Part shown: positions 24,506 to 35,229 of the stretch, in pieces
Layout: each line of letters starts with the position of its first letter
How positions within the stretch are numbered: position 1 is the stretch's first letter
Program-made: the position numbers and the translations under genes
Notes under the pieces: model-generated
Told to the model about the DNA's origin: nothing
What the model saw: only the letters and a program-made list of their open reading frames with translations
Database searches by the model: none
Source: Vibrio crassostreae 9ZC13
GTDB lineage: Bacteria; Pseudomonadota; Gammaproteobacteria; Enterobacterales; Vibrionaceae
Reading direction: 5' to 3'
NCBI RefSeq assembly: GCF_000272045.2
Contig: NZ_AJYZ02000002.1
Coordinates: 62,001 to 126,000, forward strand
DNA: 64,000 bases

Positions 24506-26917
24506 ATGGCAACCTTTCGCCAGCTACATAAATTTGGTGGCAGCAGTTTAGCGAATCCTGAATGTTACCAACGCGTGGTCAACATTCTTAGAGAATACTC
24601 ATCAGCATCTGATTTGGTGGTGGTATCGGCAGCAGGCAAAACAACCAACCGTTTGATTGAATTTGTTGAAGCGCTCGACAAAGATGGTCGTATTGCCCAT
24701 GAATGCCTACAAGCACTTCGTCAGTTCCAACTCGATCTGATTGAAGCACTGCTTGAGGGTGAATCAGCCGCACAACTTACTTCAACCATTCAACAAGAAT
24801 TTACCGCTTTGGGTGAGCTAACGGCTCCCTTGAGCGAAGCACAAAAAGCAAAAGTGCTTGGACACGGTGAGGTTTGGTCTTCACGTCTACTCGCTGCTTT
24901 GTTGTGCCAGCATGACTTACAAGCGGTTGCTCAAGATGCGCGTGCTTTTTTACGTGCAGAAGTAGGCGCTCAGCCCGAAGTCGACCGCGCACGTTCTTAC
25001 CCTCTGATTAAAGAAGCTCTGGCGCAGCATGCCCATTGCCGCGTGGTGATTACGGGCTTTATGGCTCAGAACTGCGAGGGTGAAACGGTTCTACTCGGCC
25101 GTAACGGTTCGGATTACTCAGCAACCGTGATCGGTGCTTTGGCTGAAGTTGAACGCGTGACGATTTGGAGTGATGTGGCGGGTGTTTACAGCGCTGACCC
25201 TCGCTTGGTGTCGGATGCGTGTTTACTGCCTCTACTTCGTCTTGATGAAGCAAGTGAACTCGCTCGTCTTGCCGCACCTGTGCTTCATAGCCGCACACTA
25301 CAGCCAGTCGCGCAAAGTGCTATGGATCTCAGCTTACGCTGCAGCTATCAGCCGGAGGCGGGCTCTACACAGATCGAGCGTGTACTGGCATCGGGTCGTG
25401 GCGCAAAAATCATTACCTCTTTGGATGAAGTGCTTATCGTGCAACTGACCTTTGGTCACGGCCATGATTTCGACCGTCTAGAGAGTGAAGTGCTTGAAGG
25501 GCTTAAGCGTGCTCAACTTGAGCCGCTTGCTTATGAGCTTGAACCGGATCAACACTGTTTGCGTCTTGCCTACACAGAAGAGATCGCTGGTGGTGCATTA
25601 GAATATCTCCAAGACCATGCGATTGAAGCTGAGATTAAGCTAAAAGAAGGTTTCTCTCTGATTGCTGCAGTGGGTGCGGGTGTGACTAAGAACCCTAATC
25701 ATTGCTACGGTTTCTACCAGCAGCTTAAGAGCTCGCCGGTTGAGTTCATCTCAGAAGCGAACTCAGGCTTAAGCTTGGTGGCTGTGATTCGTAAGAGTGA
25801 AACATCAAGTCTAGTGAAAGGCATTCATTCTCAACTGTTCCAAGCGCAGAAGCGTGTTGCGATTGCCTTGTGTGGTAAGGGCAATATTGGTTCAAGCTGG
25901 TTAAGCCTGTTTGCTGAGCAAAAAGCGGAACTTGAAAAGCGCCGTGGAATGAACTTTGAATTGGTTGCCGTGGTTGATAGCCAAACCTATTGGTTCGACG
26001 ATCAAGGCATTGATGCGACTTCGGTAGGTAAGCGCTTTGACGACGAAGCTATTGCTAACAATGGTAACGACTGGTTAGAGCGTTTGGGCTCTATTCAAGG
26101 TTATGACGAAGCAGTGGTTCTGGATGTGACTGCGAGCCCAGTGCTTGCAGCAAAGTATCTGCAAATCGCACAACAAGGTATTCACCTAATCTCGGCGAAC
26201 AAGGTGGCAGGTTCTGCATCGAGCGAGTATTACCATCAAGTACAAGATGCTTTCGCTAAGATCAGCCGTCATTGGTTGTACAACGCGACAGTGGGTGCTG
26301 GATTGCCGATTAACCACACGGTACGTGACCTACGTGAAAGTGGCGATGACATCATTGCGTTGTCTGGCATTTTCTCGGGCACGTTGTCTTGGTTGTTCCA
26401 ACAGTTTGATGGCACCGTGCCGTTCAGCGAGTTGGTTGACTTAGCATGGCAACAAGGCCTTACGGAACCTGACCCTCGTGCTGACCTAGATGGCTCAGAC
26501 GTGATGCGTAAGCTGGTGATTCTGGCGCGTGAATCTGGTTTGGATATCGAACCTGAAAACGTAAAAGTGGAATCGCTCGTACCTGCAGAGCTGCAAGATC
26601 TATCTGTGGATGACTTCTTCGACAAAGCTTCTGTACTGAGCGAAGAGCTGGCTGAGCGTTTAGAGAAAGCGCACTCTCAACAGAAAGTTCTGCGTTACGT
26701 AGCGCGTTTGGAGAAGAACGGTAAGGCAACCGTAGGCGTTGAAGCACTGTCTAAAGAACATGCTCTGGCGAACTTGTTGCCTTGCGACAACATCTTTGCG
26801 ATTGAGAGCAAATGGTACAAAGATAATCCATTGGTTATTCGTGGCCCAGGTGCCGGTCGTGAAGTAACGGCAGGTGCAATTCAATCTGATCTAAACAGAA
26901 TGTCTAGTCTGTTCTGA
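24506..26917 (+). CDS. metL: Bifunctional aspartokinase II / homoserine dehydrogenase II
   Basis: Catalyses the first and third steps from aspartate to homoserine. The 803-residue protein has an aspartokinase domain (about 1-290: RQLHKFGGSSLANPE, GFMAQNCEGETVLLGRNGSDYSA, WSDVAGVYSADPR), a central ACT-like regulatory region (about 300-450), and a homoserine dehydrogenase domain (about 455-803: VAIALCGKGNIGSSWL for NAD(P), ISANKVAGS, NATVGAGLPINHTVRDL, GSDVMRKLVILARESG). Its ribosome site GGGAGGG lies inside the end of metB. As a MetL-type enzyme it is expected to be controlled by MetJ repression rather than feedback inhibition. A terminator follows at 26993. Confidence 0.95.
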   Translation: MATFRQLHKFGGSSLANPECYQRVVNILREYSSASDLVVVSAAGKTTNRLIEFVEALDKDGRIAHECLQALRQFQLDLIEALLEGESAAQLTSTIQQEFTALGELTAPLSEAQKAKVLGHGEVWSSRLLAALLCQHDLQAVAQDARAFLRAEVGAQPEVDRARSYPLIKEALAQHAHCRVVITGFMAQNCEGETVLLGRNGSDYSATVIGALAEVERVTIWSDVAGVYSADPRLVSDACLLPLLRLDEASELARLAAPVLHSRTLQPVAQSAMDLSLRCSYQPEAGSTQIERVLASGRGAKIITSLDEVLIVQLTFGHGHDFDRLESEVLEGLKRAQLEPLAYELEPDQHCLRLAYTEEIAGGALEYLQDHAIEAEIKLKEGFSLIAAVGAGVTKNPNHCYGFYQQLKSSPVEFISEANSGLSLVAVIRKSETSSLVKGIHSQLFQAQKRVAIALCGKGNIGSSWLSLFAEQKAELEKRRGMNFELVAVVDSQTYWFDDQGIDATSVGKRFDDEAIANNGNDWLERLGSIQGYDEAVVLDVTASPVLAAKYLQIAQQGIHLISANKVAGSASSEYYHQVQDAFAKISRHWLYNATVGAGLPINHTVRDLRESGDDIIALSGIFSGTLSWLFQQFDGTVPFSELVDLAWQQGLTEPDPRADLDGSDVMRKLVILARESGLDIEPENVKVESLVPAELQDLSVDDFFDKASVLSEELAERLEKAHSQQKVLRYVARLEKNGKATVGVEALSKEHALANLLPCDNIFAIESKWYKDNPLVIRGPGAGREVTAGAIQSDLNRMSSLF

Positions 26918-26992
26918 TACTCATATCGGTTGGTTTGAAACTCAGATCAATTGTTTTAGTACGTAAATGGCATACTATTCACTAAGATAAAT

Positions 26993-27028
26993 AAGGCTGA
27001 AAGCACGATGTGTTTTTCAGCCTTTTTT
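26993..27028 (+). terminator. Terminator after metBL
   Basis: Stem AAGGCTGAAA (26993-27002) with TTTCAGCCTT (27015-27024), 12-nt loop, T run to 27028. Confidence 0.88.
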
Positions 27029-27110
27029 CTACATTATTTCTGCTTTGCGACCCATCTAACGACTTGAGTTTTACTCACGATCTACTTGAGAAAAATTCAT
27101 AATGGATCTG

Positions 27111-27165
27111 TTGACATTAAATCGTATTCAATACATTCTACAGACATATAGACGTCTAAACGTCG
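27111..27165 (+). promoter_or_regulatory. metF promoter and MetJ operator
   Basis: TTGACA (27111-27116) is a consensus -35; a weak CATTCT (27134-27139) sits 17 bp on. Met boxes AGACATAT-AGACGTCT-AAACGTCG run 27142-27165. The first 17 bp (AGACATATAGACGTCTA) are identical to the metB operator. Confidence 0.85.
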
Positions 27166-27178
27166 TTTAAGGATTTGA

Positions 27179-28114
<936 letters not shown>

Positions 28115-28189
28115 GAAAAGTCTAAGAAGTAAAGCCTAAGCACTTGTAAAAAGCCTCTGGCAGTAACATTTCAAATCCTATAGATACAA

Positions 28190-28222
28190 AAAAGGCTTGG
28201 ACTCATAGAGTTCAAGCCTTTT
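28190..28222. terminator. Bidirectional terminator between metF and aphA
   Basis: Stem AAAAGGCTTGGACT / AGTTCAAGCCTTTT, 14 pairs with one wobble, and A/T runs on both sides. It separates the convergent metF and aphA. Confidence 0.87.
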
Positions 28223-28243
28223 GCTTTTCTTTTCTAGCTTAAC

Positions 28244-28783
28244 TTAAGCTAGAGCGCCAAGTTCAAGCAGTACTTCTTCAGCCCATACAATCCATGCTTC
28301 ACGGATAAGTAGGTTACGACGAAGTGTTAGACGCTCAAGGCGTGCTTGCTTGTCTAGTGTCGATGGCGTTGCGTAGTAAGCTGCTTCGATTTCACGGTAG
28401 TGAGAAACCAGTTTGCGAGACTCTTCTACTAGCTCAGCAAGTTGTACACGGTAAGCGTCAGAAGGTTGTACAGCACAAGCCATTAGCTTAGCTGAGAACT
28501 CGTCACGAACGGTTGGGTGTGCAGTTGGTTGTTCAAACCATTCACCTAGCGCGCCACGGCCAGCATCAGTGATAGAGTAAACTTTACGATCAGGTTTGCC
28601 TTCTTGAGGCTCAAGCACGCAAGTTACCTGGTCGTTCTGAGCCATTTTATTTAGCTCGCGGTAAACTTGTTGATGGCTAGCTTTCCAGAAGTAACCAATG
28701 CTTGCGGAGAATTCTTTTGTGATATCGTAACCAGTAGCATCGCGTGTACTTAAAACGGTTAGAATTACGTGTGGTAATGACAT
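28244..28783 (-). CDS. aphA: Low-cell-density quorum-sensing regulator AphA (PadR family)
   Basis: Vibrio master regulator active at low cell density; with AphB it activates tcpPH in V. cholerae, and it is repressed by HapR/LuxR and activated through Qrr sRNAs. The 179-residue protein has the PadR winged helix (MSLPHVILTVLSTRDATGYDITKEF, then HQQVYRELNKMAQNDQVTCV and wing PDRKVYSITDAGRGAL) and a C-terminal antiparallel coiled-coil dimerisation domain (about 95-179). Length and ends match V. cholerae AphA. The promoter region has inverted and direct repeats described separately. Confidence 0.95.
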   Translation of the reverse strand: MSLPHVILTVLSTRDATGYDITKEFSASIGYFWKASHQQVYRELNKMAQNDQVTCVLEPQEGKPDRKVYSITDAGRGALGEWFEQPTAHPTVRDEFSAKLMACAVQPSDAYRVQLAELVEESRKLVSHYREIEAAYYATPSTLDKQARLERLTLRRNLLIREAWIVWAEEVLLELGALA

Positions 28784-28847
28784 GTCTGAAATCCAAATGG
28801 TAAACAGTAAACAAATACTTAAACAACAAGTGTGCTTCTAATGGCAC

Positions 28848-28877
28848 GTTATATTGGTTATGTCTAAGTAGCACCAA
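28848..28877 (-). promoter_or_regulatory. Predicted aphA promoter
   Basis: On the minus strand TTGGTG (28872-28877), 18-bp spacer, TATAAC (28848-28853), giving a leader of roughly 55-60 nt. The -35 lies inside an inverted repeat. Confidence 0.45.
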
Positions 28878-28943
28878 CTCATCGGTTGGTTATGTCACCT
28901 TACAAAGCCGTTTATCACCTAGGTTGACCAGTTTATTGGTCAA
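28873..28943. repeat. Repeat cluster in the aphA promoter
   Basis: Two inverted repeats: ACCAAC-N6-GTTGGT (28873-28890) and TTGACCA-N6-TGGTCAA (28924-28943), centres 52 bp apart. An 11-bp direct repeat TTGGTTATGTC occurs at 28854-28864 and 28886-28896, 32 bp apart. Likely operators for AphA, LuxR/HapR or other regulators. Confidence 0.55.
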
Positions 28944-29080
28944 GATGCTGCAGATTATTTTTTGGAGTGTTTCCGCAGCGGAGCAGTAGTATATCTAAAT
29001 AATAAGCATAAAGTAGAATACATGGACAAAATAACCCAAAAAACTGACAAAAAACTCACTATTGCTTATTTTGTGAAATA

Positions 29081-29105
29081 AAAAGGTCGCACTAGGCGAC
29101 CTTTT
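29081..29105 (-). terminator. Terminator after ppc
   Basis: Perfect 10-bp stem AAAAGGTCGC / GCGACCTTTT with ACTAG loop; minus-strand T run TTTTTATTT. Confidence 0.9.
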
Positions 29106-29131
29106 GTCTGTTAAATGGTAGGAATCACTAA

Positions 29132-31762
29132 TTAACCAGTGTTTCGCATGCCTGCTGCAATGCCTGCAATCGTCACCATTAGCGCTTCTTCAAGCTCTGC
29201 TGGTGGTGTTTCACACTTACGAGTACGGTAAAGCAGTTCAGCTTGAAGCATGTTTAGTGGCTCAACGTAGATGTTACGTAGGCGGATTGACTCAAGTCCC
29301 CAAGGGTCGCTCTGCATTAGGTTCTCGTTGTTCTCAACATTTAGCACGGCTTTGATGTCTTTTTGCAGCTGTTCACGCAGTAACTCACCTAATGGTAATA
29401 GCTCTTCGTCAACAAGGCGTTGGTCGTAGTACTTAGCGATTTCCATGTTGCACTTCGAGTACACCATTTCCAACATACCGAGACGGGTAGAGAAGAACGG
29501 CCACTCGCGACACATCTCTTCGAGCAGGGCTTGATGGCCTTGATCTACAGAGTACTGAATCGCTTCACCAGCGCCTAACCATGCAGGCAGTACCAAACGG
29601 TTTTGGCTCCAAGAGAAGATCCATGGAATCGCACGTAGGCTTTCTACGCCGCCGTTCGGGTTACGTTTCGCAGGGCGAGAGCCAAGAGGCAGTTTACCTA
29701 GCTCCAGTTCAGGTGTCGCTTGACGGAAGTAAGGTACGAATTTCTCTTCGCCACGAACCACGTTGCGGTAAGCCTCACAAGATACTTGAGATAGCACTTC
29801 CATTAGGTCGCGCCACTCTTGTTTTGGCTCAGGTGGCGGCAGAAGGTTCGCCTCTAGAATCGCGCTTGCGTAAAGGTTGAAGCTGTTTACAGCAACGTCT
29901 GGTAAGCCAAGTTTAAAGCGGATCATTTCGCCTTGCTCTGTTACACGTAAACCGCCTTTCAAGCTCTTAGGTGGCTGAGAAAGAAGAGCAGCGTGCGCCG
30001 GAGCGCCACCACGACCAACTGTACCGCCACGACCGTGGAATAGAGTCAGTTCAATGCCTTCTTCATCACAAACCTTAACCAGCTTGTCCATTGCATCGTA
30101 TTGAGCCCAACCTGCAGACATAACGCCGGCATCTTTTGCTGAGTCAGAGTATCCAATCATCACCATTTGGTGGTTTTGGATAAAGCCACGGTACAAGTCG
30201 ATGCTCATTAGCTGTTTCATCACTGCTTCTGAGTTGTTCAAGTCGTCTAGCGTTTCGAACAGTGGACACACGTCCATGCGATACGGGCAACCACACTCTT
30301 GCAGCAGCAAGTGAACAGCCAGTACATCCGATGCAGTACGAGCCATAGAAATCACGTAAGCGCCGAAGGCTTCACGAGGTTGAGCAGCGATGACCTTACA
30401 GGTGTCTAAAACCTCTTTAACCTGTTCAGATGGCTCCCAATCACGAGGAAGTAGTGGGCGCTTAGAGCTTAATTCATTGGTTAAGAAAGCAATCTTGTCT
30501 TGCTCGCTCCACTGGTCGTAGTCGCCAATGCCTAGGTAGCGAGTCAGTTCAGACAGCACATCTGAGTGACGTGTACTTTCTTGACGAACATCGAGACGCA
30601 CTAGGTGTACACCGAATGCTTTTAGGCGGCGCAAGGTATCAAGTAGAGAACCGTCTGCGATTACGCCCATGCCACATTCGTGCAGCGATTGGTAACACGC
30701 GTAAAGCGGTGTCCAAAGTTGGTCGATGTTCTGTAGTGTTTCTTTCTTCGGTACTTCAGCATCATGCAGTTTTGCATCGAGCACTTCTAACGTGTTGTTC
30801 AGCAGAGTACGTAGGCTCTTTAGGATTGCTCGGTAAGCTTCATGCTCATCACCCGCTAGTTCACGAACGGCATCATTACACTTAGTCATCGATAGTTCGG
30901 TAATCAGCTCGTTTACGTCACCTAGGTAAAGGTCAGCGGCTTTCCAGCGAGATAGGCGCAGTACTTCTTTGGTGATGGTGTGCGTTACGAATGGGTTACC
31001 ATCGCGATCACCGCCCATCCAAGATGAGAAGTGTACCGGGCGCGCATCAATTGGTAGACCTTCACCAAGGTAGCCTTTTAGTCGGCCGTCCATTTCACGT
31101 AGGAAATCTGGTACAGCTTCCCATAGAGAGTTTTCTACAACCGCAAAGCCCCACTTAGCTTCATCAAGTGGCGTTGGGCGTTGTTGACGAATCACATCTG
31201 AGTGCCAACCTTGAGCGATCAGTTGCTCTAGGCGGCGTTCGGTTTTCACGCGCTCTTTGTGTGATAGGTCGCTTAATTCTAATTTAGACAGACACTCGTT
31301 GATCTTAACTAGCTTGTTGATCATGGTGCGACGAGTGATTTCTGTTGGGTGTGCAGTCAGAACGAGTTCAATGTTCAGGTCGCGAACGGCTTGAGCCGCG
31401 TCTAGCTTGCTGATGTCATTCTGGTTTAATTTGGAAAATAGAGATTGCAGCACGTCTGGTTCACAAACATGCTCCTCACAGTGGCGAGAGATGGTGTGGT
31501 ACTGCTCTGCCATGTTGGTGAGGTTGAGAAATTGGTTAAATGCACGAGCAACAGGAGTGAGTTGTTCGTTCGGCAGGTTTTTGATTTCTTCAACTAGGCT
31601 GTCACGGTCAGCTTTGTTGCCTGCGCGGGCGGATTTGGAAAGTTTACGGATAGTCTCCACTTTCTCTAAGATAACGTCACCATGTGCATCTTGGATTGTG
31701 TTACCTAGCAAGCGTCCCAGCATGCTTACGTTACTCTTGAGAGCGGCGTATTTCTCGTTCAT
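29132..31762 (-). CDS. ppc: Phosphoenolpyruvate carboxylase
   Basis: Carboxylates phosphoenolpyruvate to oxaloacetate, the main anaplerotic reaction. The ATG at 31762 gives 876 residues starting [20 protein letters not shown] (E. coli 883); an upstream ATG at 31795 would add a non-homologous 11 residues. Catalytic motifs seen: [14 protein letters not shown] (active His), [31 protein letters not shown] (catalytic Lys), the mobile loop [16 protein letters not shown], and the C-terminal GMRNTG that closes the aspartate allosteric site. It is a single-gene unit with a strong terminator. Confidence 0.97.
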   Translation of the reverse strand: MNEKYAALKSNVSMLGRLLGNTIQDAHGDVILEKVETIRKLSKSARAGNKADRDSLVEEIKNLPNEQLTPVARAFNQFLNLTNMAEQYHTISRHCEEHVCEPDVLQSLFSKLNQNDISKLDAAQAVRDLNIELVLTAHPTEITRRTMINKLVKINECLSKLELSDLSHKERVKTERRLEQLIAQGWHSDVIRQQRPTPLDEAKWGFAVVENSLWEAVPDFLREMDGRLKGYLGEGLPIDARPVHFSSWMGGDRDGNPFVTHTITKEVLRLSRWKAADLYLGDVNELITELSMTKCNDAVRELAGDEHEAYRAILKSLRTLLNNTLEVLDAKLHDAEVPKKETLQNIDQLWTPLYACYQSLHECGMGVIADGSLLDTLRRLKAFGVHLVRLDVRQESTRHSDVLSELTRYLGIGDYDQWSEQDKIAFLTNELSSKRPLLPRDWEPSEQVKEVLDTCKVIAAQPREAFGAYVISMARTASDVLAVHLLLQECGCPYRMDVCPLFETLDDLNNSEAVMKQLMSIDLYRGFIQNHQMVMIGYSDSAKDAGVMSAGWAQYDAMDKLVKVCDEEGIELTLFHGRGGTVGRGGAPAHAALLSQPPKSLKGGLRVTEQGEMIRFKLGLPDVAVNSFNLYASAILEANLLPPPEPKQEWRDLMEVLSQVSCEAYRNVVRGEEKFVPYFRQATPELELGKLPLGSRPAKRNPNGGVESLRAIPWIFSWSQNRLVLPAWLGAGEAIQYSVDQGHQALLEEMCREWPFFSTRLGMLEMVYSKCNMEIAKYYDQRLVDEELLPLGELLREQLQKDIKAVLNVENNENLMQSDPWGLESIRLRNIYVEPLNMLQAELLYRTRKCETPPAELEEALMVTIAGIAAGMRNTG

Positions 31763-31963
31763 TGTCATCCTGCCTCGTAAAAAAATTACATCCATTGTTC
31801 CTTGTTAAGTACACAATCTAGCGAAAAGTGCTGTATCTAGTCAAATAAAGCATTCTAAGTTTGCAATTATTAGTTTTCGAAATGCGGGAGAAGTAAATTT
31901 CCCAATAGTTCGGAATTAAAGTGAAATTTAATTACAAGATCAGGCTGTGTCTGGGATAACAGA

Positions 31964-31993
31964 ATAAAAGCCACCTTTTCGGGTAGCTTTTAT
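31964..31993 (-). terminator. Terminator after argE
   Basis: Twelve-pair stem (31964-31975 with 31982-31993, one wobble), 6-nt loop; on the minus strand the stem ends in CTTTTATTC. Confidence 0.8.
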
Positions 31994-32020
31994 ACGAAAA
32001 TATTGGAAGAAAAGTAATAA

Positions 32021-33157
32021 CTAGAAACAATATTTGCGGATCGACTTACTCAGAACATCAATCGTTGGATCGATAAAATCGAAGCTTAGGAACTCATCTG
32101 GTTGGTGAGCTTGGTCGATTGAGCCTGGACCCAGCACTAAGGTTGGGCAAAGTTCTTGAAGGAAAGGTGCTTCTGTACAGTAGTTCACGGTTTGTGATTC
32201 AGTTTCGCAAACTGATTCCATGCCACCGATAAATGGATGGTCATGTTGGCACTCGTAACCCGGGATAGGTTCGTGCAGTGGCGTAATCTCAATTCTGCCC
32301 GGCCATTTTGCTTCTACTTCTTTGAGTGCGCTGCGCAGCATGTTATCCAAACCATCTAAGCTGATACCCGGTAAAGGACGTACATCGTAGTGCAGCTCAC
32401 AGCAACCACAGATACGGTTCGCGCTGTCGCCACCGTGAATATGGCCAAGGTTTAGAGTGGGGCTTGGAATTGCGAAACCCGGGTGGTGATACTCTTTGAC
32501 TAGCTTGTCACGCAGTTGCATTAAAGCGAACAACACTTCATGCATGATCTCGATGGCGTTGACACCTAATGCAGGATCAGAAGAGTGACCTGATTTACCC
32601 GTTACTCGCACAGCGTTAGCAACATGGCCTTTATGGCCACGAATCGGCACAAGGCTGGTTGGCTCACCAATAATGCAGTAATCCGGTTTAAACGGTGCAT
32701 TTTCAGTGAAATGACGCGCACCCAGCATGGTGGTCTCTTCGTCACAGGTTGCCAATACATATAGCGGCTTGGTCTGTTTGCTCCAATCCATCTTCTTTGC
32801 CGCTTCATAAACGAAAGCGAAAAAGCCTTTCATATCGGCTGTGCCTAATCCATAGAAGCGATTGTTGTGTTCTGTTAGTGCGTGAGGGTCGAAGTTCCAA
32901 CGTCCTTCATCAAATGGCACTGTGTCGCTGTGTCCTGCGAGTAGCATGCCACCTTCGCCCGATCCCATCTTAGCGACCATATTATGCTTGCCGGGTTCGA
33001 CTTCCACGACTTCAACGCTAAAGCCTACGTCTTTAAACCATTGAGCCATTTTTTCGATCACTTTCTCGTTGCCATGATCCCAGCTTGGATCGGTCGAGCT
33101 AATAGAGTCTGTGGAAATTAGGCCTTTGTAGACCTCAAGAAAACTCGGTAATTGCAT
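32021..33157 (-). CDS. argE: Acetylornithine deacetylase ArgE
   Basis: Zinc enzyme of the M20 family that removes the acetyl group from N-acetylornithine in the linear arginine pathway. The 378-residue protein (E. coli 383) has the metal motifs [30 protein letters not shown], the general-base [12 protein letters not shown] and [17 protein letters not shown], the lid domain in the middle (about 180-290) and the last ligand in [16 protein letters not shown]. It diverges from argCBG; the shared region carries tandem ArgR boxes. Confidence 0.96.
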   Translation of the reverse strand: MQLPSFLEVYKGLISTDSISSTDPSWDHGNEKVIEKMAQWFKDVGFSVEVVEVEPGKHNMVAKMGSGEGGMLLAGHSDTVPFDEGRWNFDPHALTEHNNRFYGLGTADMKGFFAFVYEAAKKMDWSKQTKPLYVLATCDEETTMLGARHFTENAPFKPDYCIIGEPTSLVPIRGHKGHVANAVRVTGKSGHSSDPALGVNAIEIMHEVLFALMQLRDKLVKEYHHPGFAIPSPTLNLGHIHGGDSANRICGCCELHYDVRPLPGISLDGLDNMLRSALKEVEAKWPGRIEITPLHEPIPGYECQHDHPFIGGMESVCETESQTVNYCTEAPFLQELCPTLVLGPGSIDQAHQPDEFLSFDFIDPTIDVLSKSIRKYCF

Positions 33158-33202
33158 AATAACTTCACTTCTACTATTGACAGGAAAACCATAAGTCGGT
33201 AA

Positions 33203-33241
33203 AACACATATTAAATCATATTTAATGCATAAGAAATCAAA
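33203..33241. promoter_or_regulatory. Tandem ArgR boxes between argE and argC
   Basis: CACATATTAAATCA (33205-33218) and TGCATAAGAAATCA (33226-33239) match the TGAAT-W4-ATTCA core at 10 and 11 of 14 positions. They are 21 bp apart, the exact period of tandem 18-bp ARG boxes. Confidence 0.65.
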
Positions 33242-33310
33242 TAAAGCTAAAAATTAAGTATGAATAGTCAAATTTGAAATGTAACTTACCTCAGAAATGG
33301 ATGTGTTGAG

Positions 33311-34315
33311 ATGTTGAAAACCACGATCATTGGCGCAAGCGGCTACACAGGAGCAGAACTGGCTCTAATGATAAACAGACACCCTGAGCTCACGCTATCA
33401 GGTTTATATGTCTCAGCCAATAGTGTAGACGCAGGTAAACCTATAGCGGCACTGCACGGTAAGTTAGCTGGTTTGATTGATATGCCAGTACAACCTTTAA
33501 CAAATCCGGAAGAAGTAGCTAAACAGTCTGATGTGATTTTCTTAGCAACGGCACACGAGGTTAGTCACGACCTAGCGCCAATCTTTCTAGAGAACGATTG
33601 CCAAGTCTTCGACCTATCGGGAGCATTCAGAGTTAAAGGCGAAAACTTCTATCAAGAGTTTTACGGTTTTGAACATCAACACGAACAATGGCTAGACAAA
33701 GCGGCTTACGGTTTAGCGGAATGGAACGAACAAGAAATTAAAGAAGCTCAGCTTGTCGCTGTCGCGGGTTGTTACCCAACCGCATCACAACTGGCGATTA
33801 AGCCTTTGGTTGAAGCCAAGTTACTGGATGAAAACCAATGGCCAGTGATTAACGCAACCAGCGGTGTGACTGGTGCAGGCCGCAAGGCGACGATGGTCAA
33901 CAGCTTCTGCGAAGTGAGCTTGCAAGCTTATGGTGTATTCAATCACCGTCATCAACCTGAAATGGCTGCACATTTAGGATGTGATGTGATTTTTACCCCG
34001 CACCTCGGCAACTTTAAGCGTGGCATTTTGGCAACCATTACCATGAAATTGGCTGAAGGCGTGACAGAACAACAGATACAAGATGCCTTCGAGCAAGCTT
34101 ACCAAGGTAAACCTGCGGTGAGATTACTCGAAGAGACATTGCCAAGAATTCAAGATGTAGAGCAGACGCCTTTCTGCGACTTAGGTTGGAAGGTTCAAGG
34201 TCAACACATCATCGTTGTTTCAGCGATTGATAACTTATTAAAGGGTGCATCTAGCCAAGCGATGCAGTGTTTAAATTTACGTTATGGTTTTGCGCCATTA
34301 ACTGCGTTAGTGTAA
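33311..34315 (+). CDS. argC: N-acetyl-gamma-glutamyl-phosphate reductase ArgC
   Basis: NADPH-dependent reduction of N-acetylglutamyl phosphate to the semialdehyde, third step of arginine synthesis. The 334-residue protein begins with the Rossmann motif [20 protein letters not shown], has the catalytic Cys154 in [17 protein letters not shown], the active His in [14 protein letters not shown] and [19 protein letters not shown] at the C-terminal. It heads the argCBG operon; argB follows after 12 nt. Confidence 0.96.
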   Translation: MLKTTIIGASGYTGAELALMINRHPELTLSGLYVSANSVDAGKPIAALHGKLAGLIDMPVQPLTNPEEVAKQSDVIFLATAHEVSHDLAPIFLENDCQVFDLSGAFRVKGENFYQEFYGFEHQHEQWLDKAAYGLAEWNEQEIKEAQLVAVAGCYPTASQLAIKPLVEAKLLDENQWPVINATSGVTGAGRKATMVNSFCEVSLQAYGVFNHRHQPEMAAHLGCDVIFTPHLGNFKRGILATITMKLAEGVTEQQIQDAFEQAYQGKPAVRLLEETLPRIQDVEQTPFCDLGWKVQGQHIIVVSAIDNLLKGASSQAMQCLNLRYGFAPLTALV

Positions 34316-34327
34316 GGAAATCTAGAT

Positions 34328-35116
34328 ATGAGCCTTAATAATCAACCATTAATCATAAAGTTAGGTGGCGCAGCGCTATCTTGTGGTGAAACGCTTAGCA
34401 AGTTATTTGGTGCTATCTCTGCTTACCAACAACAGGCACAACGACCAATCGTGATTGTTCACGGTGGCGGTTACCTTGTTGATGATTTGATGAATAAGTT
34501 GAATCTAGAAACCGTTAAGAAAGAAGGGCTACGTGTTACTCCTTATGATCAGATCCCTGTGATCGCTGGTGCACTAGCGGGCACGGCCAACAAACTACTT
34601 CAAGGTCAGGCAATTAAAGACGGTATCAATGCCGTTGGTTTAAGCCTAGCAGACGGTGGTTTATGCAAAGTGAGCGAACTGAACCCTGAACTGGGCGCGG
34701 TAGGAAAAGCGGAGCCGGGCGACTCAACCGTTCTGCAAGCGATTCTTAATGCGGGCGCACTGCCAATCATTAGCTCAATTGGTCTTACTGAGCAAGGTCA
34801 ACTGATGAACGTCAATGCCGACCAAGCTGCGGTTGCCGTTGCGGGCGCACTTGATGCTGAACTGGTACTGCTTTCTGATGTAAGTGGTGTGTTGGATGGC
34901 AAAGGCCACCTCATTCCAAGTCTTAATCAACAGCAAGCCGATGACCTTATTGCCGGCAAAGTGATTACCGACGGCATGATCGTTAAGGTTCAAGCTGCAC
35001 TAGAAGCCGCTAACGACCTTGGACGACCAATCGAAGTTGCCACTTGGCGATACCCAGAAAAGCTAACACAACTGTTTTCAGGTAAAAGCATAGGAACACA
35101 GTTTTTACCTCAGTAG
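34328..35116 (+). CDS. argB: Acetylglutamate kinase ArgB
   Basis: Phosphorylates N-acetylglutamate, second step of arginine synthesis. The 262-residue protein (E. coli 258) has the amino-acid-kinase phosphate loop [27 protein letters not shown], the acetylglutamate-binding [40 protein letters not shown] and [16 protein letters not shown]. The short length and lack of an N-terminal kinked helix put it with the dimeric, arginine-insensitive E. coli type, so pathway feedback should fall on acetylglutamate synthase. Confidence 0.95.
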   Translation: MSLNNQPLIIKLGGAALSCGETLSKLFGAISAYQQQAQRPIVIVHGGGYLVDDLMNKLNLETVKKEGLRVTPYDQIPVIAGALAGTANKLLQGQAIKDGINAVGLSLADGGLCKVSELNPELGAVGKAEPGDSTVLQAILNAGALPIISSIGLTEQGQLMNVNADQAAVAVAGALDAELVLLSDVSGVLDGKGHLIPSLNQQQADDLIAGKVITDGMIVKVQAALEAANDLGRPIEVATWRYPEKLTQLFSGKSIGTQFLPQ

Positions 35117-35229
35117 GTCTCACAACGAGTCACTACTTAAAGAATTTAGACAAATTAAATAAACATATAATTATGAAGTCATTTCCAACGCTGACCGCCA
35201 TGTGCAGTATGGAAACTAGGAGAAAGAAA

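Larger units (their letters stand above)
28784..29131 (-). other. Intergenic region upstream of aphA
   Basis: 348 bp between aphA and the end of ppc. It holds the aphA promoter, two inverted repeats and a direct-repeat pair (28848-28943), and the ppc terminator (29081-29105). Nothing is apparent in 28950-29075. Confidence 0.65.
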
